Below the pieces are notes generated by a model. The model saw only the letters and a program-made list of their open reading frames with translations. It ran no database searches and was not told the origin of the DNA. The translations under genes were made by a program, and so were the position numbers. This document shows, one piece after another, positions 5,972-14,061 of a DNA stretch of 15,391 nucleotides. The first letter of the stretch is position 1. Each line of letters opens with the position of its first letter. Source of the stretch: an uncultured Eggerthellaceae bacterium. Its GTDB lineage: Bacteria > Actinomycetota > Coriobacteriia > Coriobacteriales > Eggerthellaceae. The stretch spans positions 1 through 15,391 of the forward strand of contig CABVEH010000005.1 in NCBI GenBank assembly GCA_902497215.1, in the 5' to 3' direction.

Positions 5972-7921
5972 CTAGGCTAGGTCGATGGCCGAGAAATACC
6001 CTTCCCTGATGGCGGCTTTGATGTTTCGCGGACGCCGGCAGTCGCCCACCGCTATGACGTCCCCATCGAAATCCGCGAGCTTGCCTACGAGGTCGTCGAC
6101 GGCATGCATCCCTACTGCATACACGACGTCGTCTGCCGGGACAAGGCGTTCGTTTCCAGCGACGACGTCCCTAACCACGACGCCCTCCTCGGATACGGAT
6201 ACACATTGCGTCCCTGTGCGTACGTCCACTCCGCTTTCCTCTAGCGCAACCATGAGACCGTCCCTCTGTATGAAATTGGCGTCCGTTGCCGCCTTTGGGC
6301 CACCTTCCACGACGGTTACATCCTTACCCTGACGCGCCAATTCGACCGCAGTCTCGCAGCCGGCAAGTCCGCCTCCCACCACAACGATTGCCTGTCCGAG
6401 CTGTGGCTTTGCGCCATGCATGTCCAAAACGTGCATGGCGTGTTCCACAAGACCTGGAATGTTGGGGCGGTTGGGCTCCGACCCCGTGGCCACGATTACG
6501 GCGTTCGGGGCCAGCTTATCGATCAACTCGGAAGTGGCCTCGGTGTTCAAGCGCACGTCCACGCCAAGACGGTCAACTTCGGCAATTTGGTGCTGAATCT
6601 GACGGCGCAGATCGACCTTTAGATCATCATCGAACGTAAAACGCAGGATACCTCCCAGCGCTTCCTCCTTCTCAAGGAGCACCACGTCATGGCCTCTTTC
6701 GGCCGCTGTCGCCGCAGCCTTGCACCCCGCGATGCCGCCACCCACCACGACCACCTTCAGTTTCTCTGCTGCCGGCTGAATCCAAGAGTTCGTCAGCTCG
6801 TGGCCGGTCGTCGGATTGACGGAGCAGTCGAAGGAATCGTTCGCGTTCAACCCTGCCAGGCAGTCGAGGCACCTGACGCAGCTGTTTATCTGGTCGGACA
6901 CACCCTTTCTGGCCTTACGGGCAAAGTCGGGGTCGGCCAGAAAGGCCCTGCCCATAGCCACGAAGTCGGCGCCTCCCCGCGCCAGGATGCTTTCTGCCAG
7001 CTCAGGCGTGTTGATGCCGCCGATGGCCACCACTGGCGAGCTCACATGCTTTCGTACCTCCTCGGCCAGATAGGCGTTGCATCCGTTCGCCCTGAAAATG
7101 GTCGGATGCGTTATAACTCGCCCCTTGTCCGTCGTGTCACGCCCTGCTGACACGTGCAGGAGATCTACTTTGTCGTCTATAAGTTTGCAGAACTCCAGCA
7201 TCTCCTGTTGGGTTGCGCCACCTGTCTCGGGAGTCATCTCGTCGCCGGACAACCTGAACTCTATGAGCATGTCCGCACCCACCGCATCGCGGACGGCGTC
7301 GATAACCATCATGGGGAAGCGTGCCCGGTTCTCCATGCCGCCACCGAACTCATCTGTGCGCTTGTTGTACTCCTTTGCAAGAAACTGGCCGAGAAGCCAG
7401 CCATGGCCGCCGTGAATCATGACGCTGTCAAAGCCCGCCTCGCGCAACAGCGAAGCGAATCGGGCATAGCTTTCAGCTATCTCCTTCATACGTTCTGGTG
7501 TAGCTTCGTCCACCTGCTGACCGTCTTCGCGAACGAAGGCAGAGGCTGACACAGGGTTGCGGCCGTACATGTCTACGGGGTTCATGGCCCCGGCATGGTA
7601 GAGCTCCAGCGAGGCGACACAGTCATGCTGATGCATAACGTACGCGAGCTCGACAAGACGCGGCAGAATGCGCCTGTCGGACCAGAAAGCGCCGCCAAAT
7701 ACGCGATCTGGAAACAGCTCCTGCTCGATAAGACCGCCGGCCAACGTAACCTGAGCCGCTCCTCCGCGTGCCTTGCGCTCGACGAAGCGAATGTAGTTGT
7801 CGTCAGGACGCCGATCGCTGGTATGCCAGGAAAGGGCAGTCGGCGAGGCGAACAATCGATTTTTGAACATAACGTCGCGTACAGTCATGGGTTCAAACAC
7901 GTTCGGATAATGCCTGTTCAT
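5972..7921 (-). CDS. FMN/FAD/[4Fe-4S] NADH:flavin oxidoreductase, old-yellow-enzyme type ene-reductase
   Basis: The ATG at 7919-7921 has AGGAGGT six bases upstream. The 649-residue protein has the full architecture of 2,4-dienoyl-CoA reductase (FadH), BaiCD/BaiH and daidzein reductase. First comes an FMN-binding TIM barrel (about 8-340) with HGGHGWLLGQF (170-180) as the active-site segment; the usual Tyr after HG is Trp here. Next is a [4Fe-4S] site C348, C351, C354, C366. Then come an FAD-binding VVVVGGGIAGC (390-400) and an NAD(P)H-binding VVVVGGGLAGC (513-522). Electrons pass from NAD(P)H via FAD and Fe-S to FMN and reduce an activated C=C bond. In this setting it may reduce an unsaturated side chain, a flavonoid ring or a dearomatised intermediate; that is inference. 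It lies between the two molybdoenzyme units and may have its own promoter or depend on read-through. Confidence 0.93.
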   Translation of the reverse strand: MNRHYPNVFEPMTVRDVMFKNRLFASPTALSWHTSDRRPDDNYIRFVERKARGGAAQVTLAGGLIEQELFPDRVFGGAFWSDRRILPRLVELAYVMHQHDCVASLELYHAGAMNPVDMYGRNPVSASAFVREDGQQVDEATPERMKEIAESYARFASLLREAGFDSVMIHGGHGWLLGQFLAKEYNKRTDEFGGGMENRARFPMMVIDAVRDAVGADMLIEFRLSGDEMTPETGGATQQEMLEFCKLIDDKVDLLHVSAGRDTTDKGRVITHPTIFRANGCNAYLAEEVRKHVSSPVVAIGGINTPELAESILARGGADFVAMGRAFLADPDFARKARKGVSDQINSCVRCLDCLAGLNANDSFDCSVNPTTGHELTNSWIQPAAEKLKVVVVGGGIAGCKAAATAAERGHDVVLLEKEEALGGILRFTFDDDLKVDLRRQIQHQIAEVDRLGVDVRLNTEATSELIDKLAPNAVIVATGSEPNRPNIPGLVEHAMHVLDMHGAKPQLGQAIVVVGGGLAGCETAVELARQGKDVTVVEGGPKAATDANFIQRDGLMVALEESGVDVRTGTQCVSVSEEGVVVRDVVAGNERLVPADDVVYAVGMHAVDDLVGKLADFDGDVIAVGDCRRPRNIKAAIREGYFSAIDLA

Positions 7922-7949
7922 GAACGACCTCCTATTGGCGTCATTCTGT

Positions 7950-7974
7950 GTGGCAGCTTCCGCGCTGCTGCCAC
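7950..7974. repeat. 8-bp inverted repeat in the leader of the ene-reductase gene
   Basis: GTGGCAGC (7950-7957) and GCTGCCAC (7967-7974) are exact inverses around a 9-base centre. They lie 29-53 bases upstream of the ene-reductase ATG and just after the terminator of the preceding gene. This could be an operator or a leader hairpin. It does not resemble the GGACAT/ATGTCC element of the other promoters. Confidence 0.45.
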
Positions 7975-7987
7975 GACCAGCACGCCA

Positions 7988-8025
7988 TTAAAAAGATGGC
8001 TCTCGACCGCCAGCGGACGAGAGCC
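7988..8025 (-). terminator. Intrinsic terminator after the Mo2-ferredoxin-MFS operon
   Basis: GGCTCTCG (7998-8005) pairs with CGAGAGCC (8018-8025), and the centre can extend the stem with CCG/CGG. On the minus strand it is followed by ATCTTTTT (complement of 7990-7997). It lies about 80 bases after the MFS stop and separates that operon from the ene-reductase gene. Confidence 0.85.
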
Positions 8026-8106
8026 TTGCGAGAAAGAGATCTCCCAGCGAGCTAAGGCGGCTCGCCGAGAAGGGAATTGCGAATGGAGTCCTGCCTTCTT
8101 GGCGGC

Positions 8107-9366
8107 CTACACCTCGTGAGCGTCTTTGGCCTCAAGGGCCGCATATTCCTGGTGAATCTTGCCCTTCAGGCCTAGCTCCGGAACGATCATCATGACCACG
8201 CCGGACAGTATCACCGACACAGACAGCATGACGAAGAACATGACCATGTCGCCCCCACACAGAGGCGTGATGATGAACGAAGGGATGACGAACGCGGCCA
8301 GGTTCTGGAAGAACGTCTGGATACCGCCGGCGGTGCCCATGTATTGCGGCGGGATCGTAGGAATGAGGCCGACGCATCCCTTGATGAGCGCAATGTTACC
8401 CCAGGACACTACGCAGCCGATGACCAGAAGCGGCAGCGTGAGGTCGCCAAGAGGCGCTATCCATGCCCACAGCAGCAACGCGTTGCCCAGGAAGATCATC
8501 ACCCCGATGACCGGCTTGATGCGCTTCACCTTGTCGGCGATGGGGCCGGCGAGCCAGTTGGAGGGGATGCCGCAGATGTTGACCATAGAAGCCCACAACG
8601 CGGCCGTCATGCCGTCCAGGCCCTTCGCCTGAAGCCCGATGGGCGCGTTGCCCGCATAAGCTGCGGATGCGCACATCGAGAGCATCATGGCAAGGCTCAC
8701 GCCCAGCAGGATCTTGTTGGAAAGGCAGGTCTTGACCGACGCGACCGTGTATTCGTCCTTCATGACGGCGACGCCCTTCGGCATGCGGGCCAAGGCGAAC
8801 CAGATCACGCAGGCAACAGCGAATACGACGGCAGAGCCGATGTAGGCCTGGTCTGGAGTGGGGATGTTGGCAGCGGCCGCCATGGCTATGGACACGCCGA
8901 TGCCCGCGCCGGACACGTAAAGGGCCATGGCCGTGGCCATCTGCCTCTGCCCAAACCAAGCGCGCAAGAACTTGACCGAATTGGCGTTCATGCCGGCAAG
9001 GCCGATGCCCATGACGAAACAAGCGACGTACAACGGCCAAAACGACGTGCAGAAGATCCTGGCAACGGACGCGACCATGGAGATGACCATGCCTATGCCG
9101 AGAATCTTAACCACGCCGAACTTGTCGGCCAGCATTCCCATCGGGATAGAAAAGATGGCTCCTGTAAGGAAGCCGATCATGGTCAGCTGCACGAACAGGC
9201 TCTGGTCTACTTGCCAAACGCCGATGAAGAACTCGGCGTAGGCTCCTGATATCATCAAAGCGCCCATCAACGACGCGTGCATTAGCGCGATGCAGATAAC
9301 GGCAATCCAGCGCTTTGGTGATAGCACTTCTTTGGGTCCCTCTAATACTTGCTTGACTTCCTCCAT
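8107..9366 (-). CDS. Major facilitator superfamily transporter (MFS1)
   Basis: The ATG at 9364-9366 has AAGGAG seven bases upstream. The 419-residue product has about 12 hydrophobic segments and the loop 2-3 MFS signature GMLADKFG (77-84), with a short cytoplasmic N-terminus. It is the third gene of the operon with Mo2 and its ferredoxin and is followed by a terminator, so it is most simply the importer (or substrate/product exchanger) for Mo2. This matches gut dehydroxylase loci in which a soluble molybdoenzyme is paired with an MFS carrier. Carriers of this type often transport organic acids; the substrate cannot be assigned. The MFS family is certain from topology and signature, the role is inferred from position. 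Confidence 0.9.
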   Translation of the reverse strand: MEEVKQVLEGPKEVLSPKRWIAVICIALMHASLMGALMISGAYAEFFIGVWQVDQSLFVQLTMIGFLTGAIFSIPMGMLADKFGVVKILGIGMVISMVASVARIFCTSFWPLYVACFVMGIGLAGMNANSVKFLRAWFGQRQMATAMALYVSGAGIGVSIAMAAAANIPTPDQAYIGSAVVFAVACVIWFALARMPKGVAVMKDEYTVASVKTCLSNKILLGVSLAMMLSMCASAAYAGNAPIGLQAKGLDGMTAALWASMVNICGIPSNWLAGPIADKVKRIKPVIGVMIFLGNALLLWAWIAPLGDLTLPLLVIGCVVSWGNIALIKGCVGLIPTIPPQYMGTAGGIQTFFQNLAAFVIPSFIITPLCGGDMVMFFVMLSVSVILSGVVMMIVPELGLKGKIHQEYAALEAKDAHEV

Positions 9367-9385
9367 CGTGTTCTCCTTGGGGTCA

Positions 9386-9417
9386 AGGGGCGCCGACGGG
9401 GGTGTGCCGACGCCCCT
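9386..9417 (-). other. Intercistronic hairpin between the ferredoxin and MFS1 genes
   Basis: AGGGGCG (9386-9392) pairs with CGCCCCT (9411-9417), and the stem can continue past one mismatch. No T-run follows on the minus strand, so it does not look like a full terminator. It may stabilise the upstream mRNA or lower expression of the membrane carrier relative to the enzyme. Confidence 0.45.
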
Positions 9418-9433
9418 GATGAATGCGTCAGCC

Positions 9434-9766
9434 CTAGGGCCTGAAAATTACAACCTTGTGGCCAATCTCTTCCGCGCGCTTCTCAAGCTCGTCCAGGGGC
9501 CCGTACTCCATGACGTGCGCCTGGCAGTGCTGCACGCACGACGGCATCTTGCCCTTCGCAACGCGCTCGGCGCACAGGTCGCAGAGCTCGGTCGGGATCG
9601 GCACGTTGTCGAAATGCCAGCGCCCGTCGGGAAGCTGCCAGGGGCCGTCGCTGGCCACCTTTATTCCCCACATCCCCAGCGGGATATCGTGGGCGTTCTT
9701 GCACGCAAGCTCGCAGGAGTGGCATCCGGAGCAGTATTCGTAGTTGATAAGAAGTCCGTTCTTCAT
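9434..9766 (-). CDS. Small two-cluster [4Fe-4S] ferredoxin subunit of Mo2
   Basis: The start is the ATG at 9764-9766, eleven bases after the Mo2 stop, with GGGGAG upstream. The 110-residue product has C12-x2-C15-x2-C18-x3-C22 and C62-x2-C65-x11-C77-x3-C81, eight cysteines for two [4Fe-4S] clusters. The general pattern is that of DmsB/NrfC-type subunits, which normally carry four clusters in about 190-250 residues, so this is a halved version. There is no Tat signal or membrane segment. It should relay electrons to the molybdenum subunit in the cytoplasm from an unknown donor, perhaps a ferredoxin or NAD(P)H-linked flavoprotein. The tight operon with Mo2 supports a two-subunit complex. Confidence 0.9.
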   Translation of the reverse strand: MKNGLLINYEYCSGCHSCELACKNAHDIPLGMWGIKVASDGPWQLPDGRWHFDNVPIPTELCDLCAERVAKGKMPSCVQHCQAHVMEYGPLDELEKRAEEIGHKVVIFRP

Positions 9767-9777
9767 CCTTTTCTCCC

Positions 9778-12036
9778 CTACTCGTCCGTCACCTTGTAGA
9801 TCTTGCAAAGCGAGCACTTGAACGTGTTGCCGAATCCGAGCTTGCCTATGACCTTGTGGGGCATGATGGCGTTGATGTTGTACTCGCGGAAGCTGAACAG
9901 GTTGGGCTCCTCGCCGTCGTCCTCGGGCATCCACCATCCGTGATGCTCGTGCACGACGCCAGGCTTGACACTCTCGGAGACGTCGGCCATCGACTTAACG
10001 CGGCCGATCCAGTTCTCGATCCACACCCATTCGCCGTCAGCGATGCCCAATTCAGCAGCGGTTTCGGGATTGATTTCCACGGTAGGCCAGGGGTTGATCT
10101 CGCGAAGCCTGTCGATCTGGCGGTGCTCAGAGTGGAAAAACGTATTCTTACGACCGCCGGTGGTGAGAACAAGCGGGTACTCCTCGTACAGATCGGGGGT
10201 GCTGTAAGGGCTTTGCGGCGGCTCCACGAAATATGGCAGCGGGTCATCGCCGTATTGTTCGTACATAAGAGAATACAGCTCGAGCTTTCCGGTGGTGGTG
10301 GCGAAACCGGGCTGGCCGTCTGGGCGCATCAAGCCTTTCGATTCCTTGTGATAGATCTCTTCGTTCTGATGGACAACCTCGTCACGCAGCTCGTCCCACG
10401 TCATGCCCTCGGGAAGTTCAACCTTCGTCATGTAGTCTTCGACGCTATCGAACTGCTTCCAATAGTCGGGGAACATGCGCTCGCCAATTCGCATCATAAA
10501 CTCAAGGTCCGAGACGCCCTCCACTACATCCAACGCCTTGTTGCATGCGCCCTCGAATGCAACGTTGAACCCGTAGTGAGACTCCACCAGGCAGTTGTGT
10601 TCGGCGTAGGTTTTCAACGGAATGATGAGGTCGCACAGGGCCATGGTCGTCGGATTCTGGAACAGCTCTGTCGCGACACAGAATTCGAAACTCTCCCTCA
10701 TTGCGTTCAGCCAGCGGGTCTGCGCCGCTGTAATCGCGCCGCCCACAACGTTCGAACTCTGAAACACACCCATACGCAGTCGGTAGGGCTCGTGGGATTC
10801 CAGCGTATCAAGTACGGAGTCGGGATGATTGGTAGACATCAACTGGCACACGAAAGGAAACTCCTTGGCACCGATGCGCTTCTCGAACAGCTCTGGGGTT
10901 ACGGTGCCCTGCTCCATTGCCCGATTGATCATGTCGACATTGGTATCGTCTTCAATAGGCAGTCCCAGGGTATTGCCGCCCGGGGTGTCGAGGTTGCCGG
11001 TGATGGCCATCATGGCGAGCAACGCCTGGCCCACCTGAATGCCGTTTGGATTCTGATCAACCGAAAGACCCCAGCCGATGGAACTCGGGTGGTTGCCGGC
11101 GTAGGCGCGAGCCGCTTTGACGATATCCTCCTCGTCGACCCAGCAGATCTCGGCGACTTTGCTGGGCGGATACTCCTGAACACGCTCCTTGAGTTCCTCG
11201 AAGCCGTAACACCACTTATCGACGTAATCATGGTCAACGAGATCCTCGTTGATGATGACGTTGAGAAGACCCATGGCCATGGCACCGTCGGTGCCTGGTC
11301 TCAATTGCAGCAGGATGTCAGCGCGGGTTGCAAGCCACGTAACACGTGGGTCCACCATGATCAGTTTGGTGCCACAGTCCTTCATCATGTCGACGATGGA
11401 GTGACCCCAGAACCCATCGGGATTGGAGGCCAGCGGCTCCTTGCCCCAAAGCATAACGTACTTCGGTGGCGTCCAGCCTGGATGGTTGTAGCGGTCGGGA
11501 TAGCGGGCTGCATAGTCAATTTCGGGATAGCCACCGCCCATGAGATAGGCCATGGACGACACGCGTGGCGCATAGCATGCCCAACCGGACTGCGCATAAC
11601 AGGCGTTAGGCGTGCCAAACCCCATGAACGCCAGCTCGTTGTGATACTTCGTCGCCTCGCGGCCAGTGCCGCAGAACACGATAATCGACTCAGGACCATA
11701 GGTCTCGGAAAAGTAGCGGGTTTTTTCTTCCAAGAGATCGATGGCCTCGTCGAGTGAAATCTCCTCCCATTTATCCTTTCCGCGGTCCTCCCTTGCACGT
11801 TTAAGCGGCTTGGTTATGCGGTCCTTATGGTAGGTAACGTCCTTTAGCGCCAGACATCTGGGGCACAGGGCGCCCTTAGTTATGGGGTGTTCGGGGTCGC
11901 CTTCGACGTCTACGAGCTTGCCATCCTTAACGTGTAGCTGCACGCCACACCCAACGGGATGGCATCCCGGTGGGGACCACGCACAAGACCTAATGATCGT
12001 CTCGCCGTCAACTTCACGCTTCCACGGCTCGGTCAT
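9778..12036 (-). CDS. Molybdopterin-dependent oxidoreductase of the DMSO reductase family, catechol-dehydroxylase-like (Mo2)
   Basis: The ATG at 12034-12036 has AAGGAGAG upstream. The 752-residue protein begins without a Tat signal, so it should be cytoplasmic. Cysteines C18, C25, C30 and C58 in CAWSPPGCHPVGC and ALCPRC form the N-terminal [4Fe-4S] site, with spacing x6, x4, x27 instead of the common x2, x3, x26-27. VKDGKLVDVEGDPEHP (36-51) is typical of the family. The segment GTPNACYAQSGWACYAPR (141-158) matches the metal-ligand region, where C154 aligns with the Cys/Sec of formate dehydrogenases and is the likely molybdenum ligand. The C-terminal MopB domain (about 610-740) is present. Its operon with a small ferredoxin and an MFS carrier resembles loci for catechol dehydroxylases of gut Eggerthellaceae. 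Acetylene-hydratase-like or other reductase roles cannot be excluded. Confidence 0.88.
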   Translation of the reverse strand: MTEPWKREVDGETIIRSCAWSPPGCHPVGCGVQLHVKDGKLVDVEGDPEHPITKGALCPRCLALKDVTYHKDRITKPLKRAREDRGKDKWEEISLDEAIDLLEEKTRYFSETYGPESIIVFCGTGREATKYHNELAFMGFGTPNACYAQSGWACYAPRVSSMAYLMGGGYPEIDYAARYPDRYNHPGWTPPKYVMLWGKEPLASNPDGFWGHSIVDMMKDCGTKLIMVDPRVTWLATRADILLQLRPGTDGAMAMGLLNVIINEDLVDHDYVDKWCYGFEELKERVQEYPPSKVAEICWVDEEDIVKAARAYAGNHPSSIGWGLSVDQNPNGIQVGQALLAMMAITGNLDTPGGNTLGLPIEDDTNVDMINRAMEQGTVTPELFEKRIGAKEFPFVCQLMSTNHPDSVLDTLESHEPYRLRMGVFQSSNVVGGAITAAQTRWLNAMRESFEFCVATELFQNPTTMALCDLIIPLKTYAEHNCLVESHYGFNVAFEGACNKALDVVEGVSDLEFMMRIGERMFPDYWKQFDSVEDYMTKVELPEGMTWDELRDEVVHQNEEIYHKESKGLMRPDGQPGFATTTGKLELYSLMYEQYGDDPLPYFVEPPQSPYSTPDLYEEYPLVLTTGGRKNTFFHSEHRQIDRLREINPWPTVEINPETAAELGIADGEWVWIENWIGRVKSMADVSESVKPGVVHEHHGWWMPEDDGEEPNLFSFREYNINAIMPHKVIGKLGFGNTFKCSLCKIYKVTDE

Positions 12037-12361
12037 ATTCTCACTCTCCTTCTTCTTTCGTTTCTTGTCAGACCATCAGCGCATGCTTCTTGCACCGTTG
12101 GTTCGAAAGTACGAAGACGGAGACGGCCTCGCAATCGACAGGGTCATTGATTTCTTCACTGCGGTTGTCGAAACAGGCCTCCTTGTAGCTTGACACTGGA
12201 CATGAAGTCCCGATTGTCCAGCCAAACGACGCGCCGGGGTCTTGGGAAGGCCACAGGCGACGCATACCATCAATGTGCCGCACCAGAAAACGGGAATGAG
12301 GCAGAAGGCTCCGCTTTCGTGTCGGGGCATGATGCGGAAAGGACGGCGGTTGTCTACATCC
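12037..12361. other. Divergent regulatory region between Mo2 and the Cys-rich protein gene
   Basis: This 325-base stretch has no convincing gene. It carries the near-perfect operator palindrome at 12195-12221. On the plus side TTGGGA (12242-12247), 17 bases and TACCAT (12265-12270) form a possible promoter for the Cys-rich protein and MFS2. On the minus side TGAAGAAAT (complement of about 12159-12167) lies at nearly the same distance from the operator as TGCAAAAAT does at the regulator promoters. This makes it a candidate -10 region for Mo2. Confidence 0.55.
12195..12221. promoter_or_regulatory. Operator-like palindrome shared with reg2 (Mo2 / Cys-rich protein divergent promoter)
   Basis: ACTGGACAT (12195-12203), a 10-base spacer and TTGTCCAG (12214-12221) form an inverted repeat with 7 of 8 pairs matching (CTGGACAT against TTGTCCAG). 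The same element, ACTGAACAT-N10-ATGTCCAG, lies upstream of reg2 at 14140-14166. Fifteen of the 17 arm bases are identical, with identical spacing and unrelated spacers. Its position between two divergent units fits coordinate control by Reg2, Reg1 or both. Confidence 0.7.
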
Positions 12362-12640
12362 ATGCATGTTTGTAACCCGTACTGCGGGAGATGCAAGCCA
12401 CCGAAAGAGCCGCTTCTCACCTGCTCGTCGTGTGGCGCAATCAACAACCCGGAAAAGGGAGAGTTCGGCACGTGCAAACGCTGCGGTGTCCAGCTGCCCG
12501 AGAGGAAGCTACCGGTGCCCGCCTTTTGCATGAAGGTACGCGCCATGTGCGGAAACCCCTGCGGACAGAGAAACAAGCCATCGGAGGGCGCCGGACACTG
12601 TCTTTTTTTTACCGAGCCTGCCAACGGTGAAGAAACGTGA
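12362..12640 (+). CDS. Small cysteine-rich zinc-ribbon protein, function unknown
   Basis: From the ATG at 12362 the product has 92 residues with 11 cysteines. An in-frame TTG at 12350, six bases after GGAAAGGA (12336-12343), is an alternative start adding four residues. The N-terminus CNPYCGRC (C4-x3-C8-x2-C11) has the spacing of a radical-SAM cluster motif, but nothing else of that fold is present. C21-x2-C24-x13-C38-x2-C41 is a clear zinc-ribbon pattern. C56, C63, C67 and C80 form a third set. I do not recognise a characterised family. Cys density, lack of a signal peptide, and position divergent from Mo2 and upstream of MFS2 suggest a metal-binding accessory or maturation factor, but this is speculative. 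A T8 run near the 3' end could be slippage-prone. Confidence 0.68.
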   Translation: MHVCNPYCGRCKPPKEPLLTCSSCGAINNPEKGEFGTCKRCGVQLPERKLPVPAFCMKVRAMCGNPCGQRNKPSEGAGHCLFFTEPANGEET

Positions 12641-12753
12641 AGCTTGTGACCATCGCGGCATGGTCGGTGACCTAAGCATAGAGGCTCGTAAGGGCAAATC
12701 CCGAGGCGACCAATAGACGTAAGTCAATGAAGGCGAAGGAGAGGAAAGGAAGC

Positions 12754-14061
12754 ATGGGAAACAACAGGAAAGGAAACAGGAGCACGAGGAGATACCAAAG
12801 CGCCGTGGTCGTTGGATTCGTGGTGCTGGCGGTGGGCCTTTCGGCCTCTTGCGCACAATACAAAGCGCCAACGATACTTCCCGCCATCGCCCCTCGTTTC
12901 GGGCTGGATGCCGACGCCTCAGCCTGGGTTATGTCCATCTTCACCCTGATGAGCATTTTCTTCGCCTTGCCCGCCGGAGGCATGGCTCAACGGTTCGGCT
13001 TCAAGAAAGTCATGCTCGCCTCATCGGCCCTCATAGTGATTGGCTCGGCCATCGGGCTCTTGGCGGGCAACAACAGCGTTGTACTCATCGTATCTCGCGC
13101 CATCGAAGGGATATCGCTCACGTTCATCACCACGTGTGCCCCGATTGCCATCCAAAGGTGCGTCAATCCGACAAAGATAGGCATTGCCACAGGAATCTGG
13201 GGATGCTGGGGCAACGGGGGTGCCGTCATTGCATCGGTGCTCACGCCACATCTCTTCGGTATCGCAGGCTTTGAAGGCGTATGGGTATTTTTCGCCGTCG
13301 TCGCAGCAGTAGCCGCATTACTACTGCTCTTCTTAGTTCGAGAGCCTGAAACTGCCGCCAAGGCTGAATCGGACTCAGAAATGATTCCCGACGAAGAGGC
13401 CGCCAACTTGAACGCTCGCGCCGGCGGAGGCGTCGACGCTGACGCTTCCCGTAACGACGGCTCCGTAGCCGATGCTCATGACACAGGTCGTTACCGAGAG
13501 CTACTCACTCCCAACGTCGCGCTATTCATGGGTGGTTTTGTCGGCATGAATATCATCATGTTGGCCATCCTCGGATTGCTTCCCTCGGTCCTCCAGCTGC
13601 CCGAGAAGGGCTTCTCCATGGAGATGTCCGGCTTTGCTACAACATTCGCAAGCTTGCTTTCTCTCGTTTCCACACCCTTGTTCGGCACGCTTGCTACTAA
13701 AGTAGGGCGCATCAAGCCCCTGTTGGTTCTGACGCTCGCTGTGCTGGGCCCATGCGTTCTCGTTCTCTATACCCAAACAGGCGTCTTGTTCTGGGCCGCG
13801 GCCACATTGCTCGGCGCCATTGGCTTTGGGTGTGTCGGCTTGCTAATCGCGGCCTGGATGGAAATTATTCCACGACCTCAGCTCGTGGCAAAGGGAATGG
13901 GCGTCCTGACGCTGATGCAAGGCATCGGCCAATTCCTAGGAACATTCCTGGTGCAGATGCTGCTTGGCACTAACCTCGAAGGATGGGGCATTGCGGGTGT
14001 CGTGCTCTGCGCAATCGGCGTCGCAGGGGCTGTTTGTGTCGCGTTTGCCCGATTCAAATGA
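12754..14061 (+). CDS. Major facilitator superfamily transporter (MFS2)
   Basis: The ATG at 12754 is preferred because AGGAAAGGA lies just upstream. An ATG at 12727 would add nine basic residues but has no good ribosome binding site. The 435-residue product has two sets of about six hydrophobic segments. The loop 2-3 signature is GGMAQRFGFKKV (75-86), with a counterpart TLATKVGRIKPL in the second half. An acidic hydrophilic linker (about 196-250) lies between the halves and is longer than usual. It lies 113 bases after the Cys-rich protein gene and 193 bases before reg2. It is not closely similar to MFS1, so the cluster seems to have two different carriers, perhaps uptake and product export. 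No clear intrinsic terminator follows it. Confidence 0.9.
   Translation: MGNNRKGNRSTRRYQSAVVVGFVVLAVGLSASCAQYKAPTILPAIAPRFGLDADASAWVMSIFTLMSIFFALPAGGMAQRFGFKKVMLASSALIVIGSAIGLLAGNNSVVLIVSRAIEGISLTFITTCAPIAIQRCVNPTKIGIATGIWGCWGNGGAVIASVLTPHLFGIAGFEGVWVFFAVVAAVAALLLLFLVREPETAAKAESDSEMIPDEEAANLNARAGGGVDADASRNDGSVADAHDTGRYRELLTPNVALFMGGFVGMNIIMLAILGLLPSVLQLPEKGFSMEMSGFATTFASLLSLVSTPLFGTLATKVGRIKPLLVLTLAVLGPCVLVLYTQTGVLFWAAATLLGAIGFGCVGLLIAAWMEIIPRPQLVAKGMGVLTLMQGIGQFLGTFLVQMLLGTNLEGWGIAGVVLCAIGVAGAVCVAFARFK

Noticed and set aside
9856..11757. A 633-codon plus-strand open frame antisense to Mo2, with similar long antisense frames at 106-1104 and 3635-4684
   Set aside because: The translations have no recognisable domain and look like the reverse image of GC-rich coding sequence. 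The opposite strand encodes clear family motifs.
12362..12394. Radical-SAM motif CxxxCxxC at the start of the Cys-rich protein
   Set aside because: The protein is only 92 residues and has none of the barrel or S-adenosylmethionine-binding segments, so it is not a radical-SAM enzyme.
12601..12610. T8 run as a frameshift or terminator in the Cys-rich protein gene
   Set aside because: The frame continues intact to a TGA with no hairpin before the run; it remains only a possible slippage spot.
12648..12665. Inverted repeat GACCAT / ATGGTC between the Cys-rich protein and MFS2 genes
   Set aside because: Only six bases per arm, no T-run and no similarity to the shared operator; not strong enough to list as a feature.
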